Shown: positions 26,160-34,855 of the stretch, piece by piece
Position numbering within the stretch: position 1 is the first letter of the stretch
How the letters are laid out: each line of letters begins with the position of its first letter
Assembly (NCBI RefSeq): GCF_002735695.1
Contig: NZ_PDZH01000001.1
Coordinates: forward strand, 35,106 to 99,105
DNA from: Chitinimonas sp. BJB300
Lineage (GTDB): Bacteria > Pseudomonadota > Gammaproteobacteria > Burkholderiales > Chitinimonadaceae
Direction: 5' to 3'
Length of the DNA stretch: 64,000 nt
Made by a program: the position numbers and the translations under genes
The notes under the pieces: model-generated
The model's database searches: none
The model's input: only the letters and a program-made list of their open reading frames with translations
What the model was told of the DNA's origin: nothing

Positions 26160-27973
26160 ACGCCCTCGCCCAAACCCTGTCGGTATTCGCACAATTGCAG
26201 GCGGACCGCGCTGCCGCACCACCGAGCCGCCCCCTAGACCCAGAACTGGCGCGCCGCTTGCGCTGGTTCTTATGGGCATCGCTGGCGGTGGTCGTGCTGT
26301 ATGTCCTGTTCGGCAACGTAGCCTGGGCCGCCACATCGCCGCCTGTAGGCGGCCACACTGCCAGCTTTTCTTTATTCGACACCTTGGAAAAAGACGCACA
26401 CACCAAGAGCACCACTTGGTTCAACATCATCCTGGATCTGGTCCGCCCTACTTTCATGCTGCTGGGCACGATCGAAATCTGCTGGGCTGCCGCCATTTGG
26501 GCGTTCGAGAAGGACAACCTGAACAGCCTGGCCGTCGAGATCATCAAGAAGATCATGTTCATCGGTTTCTTCTTTGCCCTGCTGCAATATGCGCCGGAAT
26601 GGATTCCAACTATCACCGGCACATTCCAGGACGTAGGCGAGAAAGCGGCCCAGAGCGGCACTGTCACCACCGATGGCATCATTGCATTGGGTATGGCGAC
26701 CATTAAATTGATATGGTCCAAATCACCCTCCAACATATTCACCATACTGGCGGGTCTGGGCAAGATCATCGTGGCGTGCTTTGTCACCATCGGCATCGTG
26801 ATCGCCTTTGTGGTGGTCGCCGCCCAATACCTTACGCTCAAGATCGAGTCCTACATCCTGTTCGCGGCAGGGGCGATTTTCCTGGGCTTGGGTAGTTCCA
26901 GCTGGATCAAGGACTACGTCTCCAAATACCTCAACTACGCCATCAACGTGGGTGTCCGCCTGCTGGTGCTTATTCTGATTCTAAGCCTGACGCTCAGCAC
27001 CATCACCCAGAAGGGCGATGGCTTCGCTTTTGAATACACCGATTTGTTCGAGCTGCTGGCGGTCGCGGTATTGCAAGCCATCCTCGGTATTCGGGCGCCG
27101 GAAATGGCCGGCGCCCTTCTGAATGGCGGCGCAGGCTTGTCGGCAGGTTCGGCCATGGGCGCGGGTACCACCTCATTCAACACCATGAAGATGGCAACCA
27201 GCATGGCCTCGGGTGGCGCAGGAAAGGTCGCCGGTGTGTTGCAATCCGCAGCGGGTGCCGGAACATCGGCCGTGCAAGGGATGAACAATATGGGCAAGGC
27301 TGTCAGCGCGGGCCGAGAATTAGCCAAGCAAGAAGGAAAAAGCGGAACTGCCGCCACGCTGAGTGGGCTGGGCAAAGCAGCGGGGCAAGCCGGACGGGAT
27401 GGTGGGCAGAAAATTGCCGAATCCGCCAAGGCACTACCCGGCAAATTGCTCGATGCCGTCAAAGGCAAGAGTGAACACGGGACCAACCCCGGCTTGTTCG
27501 ACCGTACCAAACAAAACCTGCAAAGCCGCCTCGCCGAAGGGGCTGCTGAAAAAGCGGGTGGAGGCAGTTCAGGATCATCCACGAGCAATTCAACAGCGCT
27601 CTCCGCCGCTACCGACGGCTCGGCCCCACATAGCGGAGGGAGCAGTTCAAGCGCCAGTAGCGAACTGGGGTTACAGAACAGCGCTTCGTCTTTCAACACT
27701 TCATCGAGCATGACTTCCAGCGAGTCGAGCAGTGCCACTGCCCATACAGCCAGCGCAACCAGCACAGGCAATATCGGCAGCAACACACGTGGCTGCATCT
27801 CGGCGGGCGTCAAAGCACTCAATTCCAGCCCGGCCAACACAACGAAGGGAACTACACCAAACAAGCCCACGGGGGGTAGCGCAACAGCGTTCAAACCGGC
27901 AGGTGCAAGGCCATCGTTGAACAAGGCAACCACAACACGCCCACAGCCACCCAGGCCACCTAAAAACAGCTAG
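26156..27973 (+). CDS. trbL: Type IV secretion polytopic protein TrbL (VirB6 family)
   Basis: Inner-membrane channel component, 605 aa. After a leader helix (FLWASLAVVVLYVLFGNVAW) there are several hydrophobic segments, for example FIGFFFALLQYAPEW, IIVACFVTIGIVIAFVVV and GVRLLVLILILSLTL. The C-terminal half, from about residue 350, is a low-complexity Gly/Ala/Ser/Thr region as is usual for TrbL. Start is ATG 26156, overlapping the trbE stop. Highly conserved position before trbF. Confidence 0.9.
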   Translation: MNALAQTLSVFAQLQADRAAAPPSRPLDPELARRLRWFLWASLAVVVLYVLFGNVAWAATSPPVGGHTASFSLFDTLEKDAHTKSTTWFNIILDLVRPTFMLLGTIEICWAAAIWAFEKDNLNSLAVEIIKKIMFIGFFFALLQYAPEWIPTITGTFQDVGEKAAQSGTVTTDGIIALGMATIKLIWSKSPSNIFTILAGLGKIIVACFVTIGIVIAFVVVAAQYLTLKIESYILFAAGAIFLGLGSSSWIKDYVSKYLNYAINVGVRLLVLILILSLTLSTITQKGDGFAFEYTDLFELLAVAVLQAILGIRAPEMAGALLNGGAGLSAGSAMGAGTTSFNTMKMATSMASGGAGKVAGVLQSAAGAGTSAVQGMNNMGKAVSAGRELAKQEGKSGTAATLSGLGKAAGQAGRDGGQKIAESAKALPGKLLDAVKGKSEHGTNPGLFDRTKQNLQSRLAEGAAEKAGGGSSGSSTSNSTALSAATDGSAPHSGGSSSSASSELGLQNSASSFNTSSSMTSSESSSATAHTASATSTGNIGSNTRGCISAGVKALNSSPANTTKGTTPNKPTGGSATAFKPAGARPSLNKATTTRPQPPRPPKNS

Positions 27974-27984
27974 GACATGTCATT

Positions 27985-28746
27985 TTGAAACGCTTACTCA
28001 ACCCACTATTTGCGCTACGCGACCGCATGGGCGGCAGTCGCTCACTGCCAATAGAAACCAATAAAACCACCAAAGTCACAGCCAACGTCGCAGCACACAG
28101 CGAACTGAACCCGTATGTCCAAGCCCGTCGCGAATGGAATGAGCGTTATGGAGACTACATCCAGCAGGCGCACCACTGGCGCACCATGGCCATCATCTCG
28201 GGTTTGGTGGCGCTGATTTCCGTAATCGGTATCACGTATATCGGCGCACAGAACAAAATCGTGCCCTACGTGGTCCATGTCGACAAACTCGGCCAAGCCA
28301 CCGCTGTCGCCCGCGCAGATCAACCCACCACAGTCGACCCACGCGTCGTCAAGGCATACCTCGCCCGGTTCGTCTCCGACTGGCGCACCGTCACGATCGA
28401 CCGGCAAGCGCAAAAGGGCGCGATTGATCGTGTCTACGCCATGCTGCCCAGCAGCTCGATAGCACTGAGCAAGCTGAACGACCACTTCAAGGCCCACAAC
28501 CCATTCGCTGTTGCCACCAACAAGACGGTCGCCGTGGCCGTCACCAACCTGCTGCCGATTTCGGACCAGACCTGGCAGGTGGAATGGCAAGAGGTCACCC
28601 GCGATTTGCGTGGTGAGCTGCAAAGCAATGTCCGGATGAAAGTCTCCATCATCGTCGGTATCACCCCACCGACTGACGAGCGCTTGATTCTGATCAACCC
28701 GCTTGGGGTTTACATCACAGACCTGAATTGGTCACAACAACTGTAG
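27985..28746 (+). CDS. trbF: Type IV secretion protein TrbF (VirB8 family)
   Basis: Bitopic inner-membrane assembly factor, 253 aa. A cytoplasmic N-terminus with NPYVQARREWNERYGDYIQ precedes one membrane helix (MAIISGLVALISVIGITYIG) and a periplasmic NTF2-like domain with KIVPYVVHVDKLGQA and TWQVEWQEVTRD. The probable start is TTG 27985 with AGGA 9 nt upstream; ATG 28027 is the alternative. Confidence 0.92.
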   Translation: MKRLLNPLFALRDRMGGSRSLPIETNKTTKVTANVAAHSELNPYVQARREWNERYGDYIQQAHHWRTMAIISGLVALISVIGITYIGAQNKIVPYVVHVDKLGQATAVARADQPTTVDPRVVKAYLARFVSDWRTVTIDRQAQKGAIDRVYAMLPSSSIALSKLNDHFKAHNPFAVATNKTVAVAVTNLLPISDQTWQVEWQEVTRDLRGELQSNVRMKVSIIVGITPPTDERLILINPLGVYITDLNWSQQL

Positions 28747-28777
28747 TAGTACGTGCTTTCAAGGGATACATAGCAAA

Positions 28778-29971
28778 ATGAATTACAAGCATTTATCGCT
28801 GGCGATCTGCCTATTGGCTGCCGGCACCGCAACCGCCAATACCGACAGCAGCAAACCGGCAGCCCCCGCAGCAGCCGAAATCAAAGTACCGAACATTCCA
28901 CCAGAGCTGGCGATGCCACCTGCTGTCGTACCGGTATTGGCACCAGCGCCAGCACCGGTGCCCGGTGCCGCCTTGATTGCGCCCGTTGCACCCCCAGCCA
29001 ATAGCAAGGCGGACAGCCAACCGCTTCAAGTACCGGCCTTGAGCGACGATGGTTGCAGCGCCAACGCATGCCAATCCACACCCAATAAGCCATCGGCCAA
29101 AGCCCGGAAGCGGAAACTCGAACTGGCGCTCTCTCCCTCAGTCAGCATCGGCGAGCCTGCACAACGCGCCGTGATTGAATCGCACAACTGGGCAGAAAAC
29201 CGCCTAGCCATGCCGGTGCGCGATGCTGGCGGCCGGGTGGTGTTTCCGTTCGGCGAATCCGCCCCCACCATCGTCTGCGCACCACTACGTGTCTGCGACA
29301 TCGAACTGCAAGCTGGCGAAACAGTGCAAGGCGCACCGCACATTGGCGATGGGATACGCTGGAAGGTAGCCCCCGCGGTTTCCGGTAGCGACGACCAGAA
29401 GGTGACCCATCTGATCATCAAGCCCACCGAGCCCGGGCTGGACACCAATCTGATCATTACAACCGATCGCCGCACCTATCACATCCGACTCGTATCCAGC
29501 GCCGAACGCTATGTGTCCCGCATCGCATTCGAATACCCGGACGAAGATCAACCACAAGCCTGGGAAGCCCTGGCAAAGAGCAACGGCAGCAGTACCGCCA
29601 GTAAGAACAGCAAGGGCGATATGCCCGCTGTCGCCGTCAACCGCCTCAACTTCAACTACAAGATCAAAGTGGTCAAAGGCCACCCTTACTTCAAGCCGCT
29701 ACGCGCCATGGACGACGGTTACCACACCTATATCGCCATGAATGAAGAATTGCCGCAGCAGCAAGCCCCTGCCCTGATCGGCATTTCACCCAGCGGTGAA
29801 GAGCAGATGATCAACTACCGCCTCAAGGGGAATATGTATGTGGTTGACGGCACCATCTTCAAGCTGGCGCTGATTTCAGGTGTAGGCAGCGATCAGCAGC
29901 GTATCGAAGTCGCCCGTGACGAATGCCAGAAGCGTGGCTGGTTGGGTATCTGCTGGGATGCAAAGGAGTAA
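28778..29971 (+). CDS. trbG: Type IV secretion outer-membrane complex protein TrbG (VirB9 family)
   Basis: Periplasmic/outer-membrane core protein, 397 aa, with a signal peptide (LSLAICLLAAGTATA), a Pro/Ala-rich linker (about residues 40-80) and a VirB9/TrbG domain with VVFPFGESAPTIVCAPLRVC, HLIIKPTEPGLDTNLII and DRRTYHIRLVS. Two cysteines close the protein (DECQKRGWLGICWD). It stops 3 nt before trbI. Confidence 0.92.
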   Translation: MNYKHLSLAICLLAAGTATANTDSSKPAAPAAAEIKVPNIPPELAMPPAVVPVLAPAPAPVPGAALIAPVAPPANSKADSQPLQVPALSDDGCSANACQSTPNKPSAKARKRKLELALSPSVSIGEPAQRAVIESHNWAENRLAMPVRDAGGRVVFPFGESAPTIVCAPLRVCDIELQAGETVQGAPHIGDGIRWKVAPAVSGSDDQKVTHLIIKPTEPGLDTNLIITTDRRTYHIRLVSSAERYVSRIAFEYPDEDQPQAWEALAKSNGSSTASKNSKGDMPAVAVNRLNFNYKIKVVKGHPYFKPLRAMDDGYHTYIAMNEELPQQQAPALIGISPSGEEQMINYRLKGNMYVVDGTIFKLALISGVGSDQQRIEVARDECQKRGWLGICWDAKE

Positions 29972-29974
29972 GCC

Positions 29975-31174
29975 ATGGCCGATAACGCACCCAAATCGCC
30001 CGACAGCCTGGAAATACGCGGTACCCCCTTGGCCAGCGCCCGCCTGAACAAGAAAGCCGCCATCGCCGCCACTGCGGTGGTGGCCGCCATCCTGGGCGTG
30101 ATCGTCACCAATGTTTCCAGCGAAAAGCCCAAGAAGTCAGCCGAGGAAAGCGCACCACCCAAAAACCTGGAACCGGCACTGAATGCAGCCAAGACCCTGA
30201 CCAAGGATATTCCGGACATCGTCGCCGAGCCCAAGCAAAGCGAACCACCAGTACTGGCACCCCCAACCCTGCCTGCCCAACCAGGCCCCACCAACGCCAG
30301 CACCAGCGTGCCGGCGGCACCCGTCAAGACGACGGAAGACGACGCCCGGTTGGCAGACACGGCATTGCCTCGGTTCTCGGTTGGTGAAACAGCAAGCCAG
30401 CGCACAACCGCTGGTATGCCGGGTATCGACCAAGGCAATAGCTTGGCGCGTGCTGCCAGCAACTTGGCCGGCGCGGCAAGTGGCGAACCTGCCGATGAGC
30501 CAGACCTGAACCGGCAGGCACAAAAGCTGGCGTTCCAACAGAAAACCCATAAAACCGGCTATCTGAACAGCCAGCTTACGCCACCCGCTAGCCCATTCGA
30601 CTTGAAGGCGGGCACGGTGATTCCTTCCATTCTGGTCAGTGAATTGAATTCCGACCTGCCCGGCGAAATCATTGCCCAGGTCTCGCAAAACGTCTACGAC
30701 ACCGCCAGCGGCAACCATTTGCTGATTCCACAAGGCACCAAGCTGTTTGGCCGGTACGACTCGCAGGTTTCATTCGGCCAAGAACGGTTGCTGATCAATT
30801 GGCAACGGCTGATCTACCCCAATGCCTACACGCTGGAGCTGGGCGGCATGTCCGGCCACGACCGGGAAGGCAAGGCCGGCCTTGCCGACCGGGTGAACAA
30901 CCACTACGGCCGCATCTTCGGCTGGGGCCTGCTCACCTCCTTGCTATCCGCCAGCTACCAGTTGTCCCAACCGGAACAAGACCGTCGCGACGACCGCGTA
31001 CTGACCAACAGGCAGGTTGTTGGCGCAGCCGTCGGACAGCAGATGACGCAACTGGGCGTGGAAATGGCCAAGCGCAATATGCGGGTGCAACCCACCATCG
31101 AAATTCGTAAGGGTTATCAGATGAATGTCATGGTGAACAAGGACATTACTTTCCCCGGGGCTTACGACTTTTAA
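29975..31174 (+). CDS. trbI: Type IV secretion protein TrbI (VirB10 family)
   Basis: Core-complex protein spanning the envelope, 399 aa. One N-terminal membrane helix (AAIAATAVVAAILGVIVTN, about residues 28-46), a Pro/Ala-rich periplasmic spacer, then the conserved barrel domain with LKAGTVIPSILVSELNSDLP, LLIPQGTKLFGRYDSQVSFG and the end MNVMVNKDITFPGAYDF. Last gene of the canonical trb set here. Confidence 0.94.
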   Translation: MADNAPKSPDSLEIRGTPLASARLNKKAAIAATAVVAAILGVIVTNVSSEKPKKSAEESAPPKNLEPALNAAKTLTKDIPDIVAEPKQSEPPVLAPPTLPAQPGPTNASTSVPAAPVKTTEDDARLADTALPRFSVGETASQRTTAGMPGIDQGNSLARAASNLAGAASGEPADEPDLNRQAQKLAFQQKTHKTGYLNSQLTPPASPFDLKAGTVIPSILVSELNSDLPGEIIAQVSQNVYDTASGNHLLIPQGTKLFGRYDSQVSFGQERLLINWQRLIYPNAYTLELGGMSGHDREGKAGLADRVNNHYGRIFGWGLLTSLLSASYQLSQPEQDRRDDRVLTNRQVVGAAVGQQMTQLGVEMAKRNMRVQPTIEIRKGYQMNVMVNKDITFPGAYDF

Positions 31175-31187
31175 GGTCAACTTTTTT

Positions 31188-31221
31188 GGTCTCGCTTTCA
31201 AGAACGGATAGAAGCGAGACC
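31188..31221. terminator. Hairpin downstream of trbI
   Basis: GGTCTCGCTT (31188-31197) pairs with AAGCGAGACC (31212-31221) around 14 nt. The T-run lies before, not after, the stem on the plus strand, so it may be an attenuator or a 3' end stabiliser separating trbI from the next gene. Confidence 0.5.
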
Positions 31222-31298
31222 CGAAAAAGAATTGGCCTCAGTACAACGCAAGAAAAATACCCATTTGATTACACAGGTTTTCTGGATAGGAACAAAAC

Positions 31299-34200
31299 AT
31301 GGCTTACAAATTTGAGCATGAAGTAGTACGTGAGATTCTTAAAGCAACGATTGCAGACCAGAACCCCCACAATACCGACACCAGAAGCCCGTGGTACAGC
31401 TTGAGTGATGAGGCACTGAATGAATACACTAAAAAGGTCATTACACATTTAGAAAGAGTGCAGGATTCATCACTCACCATTGCACATGCAATTGCATTGG
31501 AATCCAAGGAAACGGAAGACCTAAGCATTGAAGCCAGACAAGGGATTCTTAATCACCTTATCGACAAGCAAAACCAATCTTTAGCGAATACCCCAGCTGG
31601 TGACCCAGCCCATGCCGCAAAAGAAAAGCGGCTGGCTGATCTTCAGGATGAGCTGCAGAAACTTGAGACTGTTAGTGAAAGCTTTGAACGCTCCAAAGAA
31701 CAAACCCAGCAAACACTCACACTACCCAACCATAGATTCCATGATATTGGAACCGGTCAAAACCCTGATCGGGTACGTGTCTATATGGCCGTCTTCGCCC
31801 CATATACACCTGGTAGCCCATATAGAGATTTGATACTTGATGACAAAGGTCAACTTGACGCCAAGTCGAACCAACTGTGGATAGGTGCCGGCACACCCTA
31901 TAAAGCATTGGGATGGCTACAGAAATATCAGTTGGACAATAACAAGGACACCCTGGACAGGAAGAAAAAAAGTTCACCAGAAGTTCTACCCGGTCAACCC
32001 ATGATACGGTCGGTAGAAGTCAACCGGACATTCTTCGATAGGCACCTACCAGAGGCAACACCAGAAGGCGGTGTGCGATACGGCACCGTTGAGGGTATCA
32101 ACGAACCAAGACTGATGTATGTCGACGTAAAGAGCTTCAACCAGCTTGGGCTTGATACAACCACACAATCCAATACCCAGCAGAGCGCACTGTTGCGATC
32201 GTTTCTAGAAAATGCCCACCCGGAAACGCTCGAAACCATATCATTCAAACATAACCTTCGCTCCAGACCCGAGGGAATCGACGGAAAACGGGTCGATGTC
32301 CAAAACTTTATGAAGGACCTCGGCATTTCCGTTGGTGGCGAAGGGCCTTCTGTTTATTTGTTTGATCGTAACAATACGATGTTCCACACGTATAAAGGCG
32401 ATACTTGGTCATTCAGCACCACAGAAGACCAGATAAAAAAAGTCAGATCTCTACAAGGCATGCTGACTCAATTAGAGCAGATGCATAGCAAGACATCCTC
32501 GCTCTCGCTTGCTTCCGATGGATTTGAAACCCCGGCACCTGAGTACCGTCAAGCTCCGGCCGTTGCGCCAATAAGCCCAACATCATCGCGTATGTCAGAT
32601 GATACCGACAGCGGCTATCTTGCTGATACAGGCAGCCTCAGCGGTAGTGATCGGAGCAGCATTTCATCGAGCCAATCCGACGCCCAAAGCGATCTTGGTA
32701 CCAGAAGCGACATCTCCGCCCAAGATTTGGAGAGCCGCGCCAGCGAAGAACCCTATTTCAGCACTAACGAATCGGAAGATCGCTTCTTCACCGCGAGTTC
32801 TGGCGATGAAGATGATCGCCATCCCGTTGCACTCGACCTTTTTTACAGTAGCGATGCGGATATTGAAGACCACGGGCCAACACTTCCTTTAATAGTGGAT
32901 CTGGGTTCAGATGAAAACCAGGCAACAATAAAAAACTTCGGCGAGTTCCTGACAATCAATCATCTGACGCCAGGTGCACTCGTCCCGCCAGCAAAAGATA
33001 TCTCTCAAAATCAACGTGATACACGTGGCGATAACCTTATAAAAGTAATCATTGAAGATGAAATCGCCACACAGTTACTCAAGGACAGATCAAGAAAGCT
33101 CAATACGACAGTTGAGGGCCTAATCGACTATTTGGAAAAAAGCCGCTCCGAAAGCATTACCAAACTTGATGAAAATACTACAAATGCCAGTGAGCAATTG
33201 ATTAAGCAAATTAACTCCAAAAGCCCGGATAATGAATATGTAATCAGCGATATCAAAGAAAATAAGGCGATACTCAGCCAAGTAGAAAGTGAGCGGAATC
33301 GCCTATTTCAAACATCGCCACTGATTCAAAAGGTTTTAAAAAACCAGCTGGTACAGAATGACTTGATGGCAATATGCCGAAATACAGGCGAAAAACCTTC
33401 AGCAGAACTATTCATTAATGAACTTCGAAAATTTGCGACAGGAGAAGATCCTAAATCTAGGCATCTTGGGGCCAATCTCTTCTTTCACAGCTTACGTATT
33501 GTTGCTCAAGAAATTAACCAGACACCTGGCGTTGTACGCCCCGATCCAATACCACACAAAATGATCGCTGGTGAAGACGGCAATGAATCCGACGTGCCCG
33601 TCAACAATCGATTACAAAAAATCGATTACTCCGCTTTGTTAAATCAAACACCACAAGCCTCTGGCCTACCTTTTGATATTCATCGCAGTACGGTTAACTA
33701 TGTGACTAATCCAAAAAAAGCTGCAACAACCTACATGAATGAACTCGACACTCCATTTAAAGGTGGTATTTCTGGGACAACGCGGGATATTTGCAAGGCA
33801 TTACCGACAATAGCACCCAATTTGCCATCTGAAGAAAAAAACGATTTGTTCTTGCTAAATGCCGCATTTATGGTGAAGAACCAATACCACTCTATGTTTG
33901 AGGCACTTTACCCAGTGGCCCGTTATGACACTGGAGATATGGGAAAGGAACTACTGAAAACATTTGATGAATGCCGCGATAATAATATCGGCACTGACAA
34001 GAAGAGCAATACTGAGCTTTATCAGCGCACGTTATATCAAATGACAAAAAGCACAGAGCTTTGGAATGCCACCATCAAAGGAATTGATGACAAGCTTCAA
34101 TTGAATAAAAATTTGATTGAACCTCCTACACCGAATATAGATGGTGTAGCATTAAACAAATTCAATCGTGAAGATGACGCAAGCCGATTCAAAGTGAGTG

Positions 34201-34391
34201 ATATTCAGTACGATAAGCAGTTTGCTATTTTGAGTCTCAACGCACAGCAACGAGACCCTAATAAGTCGCGGTGCTATGTTCCACTGTCTGATCTAAGTAA
34301 ACTGCCATCAATAGGTAATCAAATAGCCATGCAAAGTAAGCACAATATGGCGGAAAAGAAAAGATCTGTTAATCCCGGCCAAAAGAGATGA
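31299..34391 (+). CDS. 1030-aa protein of unknown function, candidate type IV cargo
   Basis: Not recognised. The gene lies between trbI and the coupling protein, has a ribosome site (AGGA) and by eye is AT-richer than its trb neighbours. No signal peptide or membrane helix is visible. The N-terminal part (about 1-400) is mixed alpha/beta and includes RVRVYMAVFAPYTPGSPYRD and LWIGAGTPYKALGWLQKYQL. A Ser/Asp/Glu-rich low-complexity linker covers about residues 428-510 (DDTDSGYLADTGSLSGSDRS). The helical C-terminal part includes a coiled-coil-like stretch near 590-670 and the motifs FKGGISGTTRDICKALPT and AAFMVKNQYHSMFEALYP. The last residues are basic (AEKKRSVNPGQKR), as in many type IV substrates. 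Two folded domains joined by a disordered linker plus the locus suggest a secreted effector; this is inference, with no catalytic motif identified. Confidence 0.8.
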   Translation: MAYKFEHEVVREILKATIADQNPHNTDTRSPWYSLSDEALNEYTKKVITHLERVQDSSLTIAHAIALESKETEDLSIEARQGILNHLIDKQNQSLANTPAGDPAHAAKEKRLADLQDELQKLETVSESFERSKEQTQQTLTLPNHRFHDIGTGQNPDRVRVYMAVFAPYTPGSPYRDLILDDKGQLDAKSNQLWIGAGTPYKALGWLQKYQLDNNKDTLDRKKKSSPEVLPGQPMIRSVEVNRTFFDRHLPEATPEGGVRYGTVEGINEPRLMYVDVKSFNQLGLDTTTQSNTQQSALLRSFLENAHPETLETISFKHNLRSRPEGIDGKRVDVQNFMKDLGISVGGEGPSVYLFDRNNTMFHTYKGDTWSFSTTEDQIKKVRSLQGMLTQLEQMHSKTSSLSLASDGFETPAPEYRQAPAVAPISPTSSRMSDDTDSGYLADTGSLSGSDRSSISSSQSDAQSDLGTRSDISAQDLESRASEEPYFSTNESEDRFFTASSGDEDDRHPVALDLFYSSDADIEDHGPTLPLIVDLGSDENQATIKNFGEFLTINHLTPGALVPPAKDISQNQRDTRGDNLIKVIIEDEIATQLLKDRSRKLNTTVEGLIDYLEKSRSESITKLDENTTNASEQLIKQINSKSPDNEYVISDIKENKAILSQVESERNRLFQTSPLIQKVLKNQLVQNDLMAICRNTGEKPSAELFINELRKFATGEDPKSRHLGANLFFHSLRIVAQEINQTPGVVRPDPIPHKMIAGEDGNESDVPVNNRLQKIDYSALLNQTPQASGLPFDIHRSTVNYVTNPKKAATTYMNELDTPFKGGISGTTRDICKALPTIAPNLPSEEKNDLFLLNAAFMVKNQYHSMFEALYPVARYDTGDMGKELLKTFDECRDNNIGTDKKSNTELYQRTLYQMTKSTELWNATIKGIDDKLQLNKNLIEPPTPNIDGVALNKFNREDDASRFKVSDIQYDKQFAILSLNAQQRDPNKSRCYVPLSDLSKLPSIGNQIAMQSKHNMAEKKRSVNPGQKR

Positions 34392-34483
34392 AGGACTTCG
34401 TTTCTGAATAAGCATCAAACAGAGACGACGGCGTTAAAGCTAACTCAACACCGCTTGCACAGAATAGCCCAAAGGAGACTTAG

Positions 34484-34766
34484 ATGAACTTTGAAATTCC
34501 ATCCTCTTCGCCCGTGCTGCCACAGCGCCGTGCCAGCAGCGAGCGAGACGATGTGACCCCACCTCCTCTGGGCACCTCGAAAAACCAGGATTTTTACTCA
34601 TCCACTGCTCGTAACTTATTGAATCGTTGAGTAGGGATTTTTGCAGAGTGAGGTTTTTCGAGGTGCCCCTCTGTCTCCGCAACGTCGCCCGGACTACCCC
34701 CGCCTAAACCAACCTTCATCTATTGAAGGATCATCAAAAACCAAGAATTCGGGATTAAAGCGGTAA
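34484..34766 (+). pseudogene. Small basic-tailed protein gene interrupted by a MITE-like element
   Basis: A good ribosome site (AAGGAG) precedes ATG 34484. The frame reads MNFEIPSSSPVLPQRRASSE and on to TPPPL, then enters the 99-bp insertion and stops at TGA 34628-34630 (48 aa). If the insertion and one target-site copy (103 bp together) are removed, the frame rejoins precisely as LSPQRRPDYPRLNQPSS and ends GSSKTKNSGLKR at TAA 34764-34766, a 59-aa protein. It has two PQRR motifs and a basic C-terminus like that of the 1030-aa neighbour. It may have been a small secreted substrate or a partner of that protein. Family unknown. Confidence 0.8.
34570..34668. mobile_element. MITE-like insertion with perfect inverted ends
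   Basis: The ends GGGCACCTCGAAAAACC (34570-34586) and GGTTTTTCGAGGTGCCC (34652-34668) are perfect 17-bp inverted repeats. The flanks are a direct duplication, read either as CTCT (4 bp) with 17-bp ends or CCTCTG (6 bp) with 16-bp ends. No transposase lies inside the 99 bp. This is a non-autonomous element that must be moved by a transposase coded elsewhere. Confidence 0.88.
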
Positions 34767-34855
34767 ACCTTTTTTGCTGCACGAATTGAACGCCTGACAG
34801 CTACCCCATATTGAGCTTCGGCGACACACCCGCCGTCATCCTTTGAAAATAAAAC

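Noticed and set aside
31299..32500. ADP-ribosyltransferase assignment for the 1030-aa protein
   Set aside because: A strand like RVRVYMAVF and a later aromatic stretch hinted at the fold, but no convincing R/S-T-S/E-x-E set could be aligned.
32599..32892. Minus- and plus-strand frames inside the 1030-aa gene
   Set aside because: They are shadows of the low-complexity Ser/Asp linker.
34440..34682. 80-aa minus-strand frame over the MITE
   Set aside because: It is the antisense reading of the inverted repeat and the interrupted small gene.
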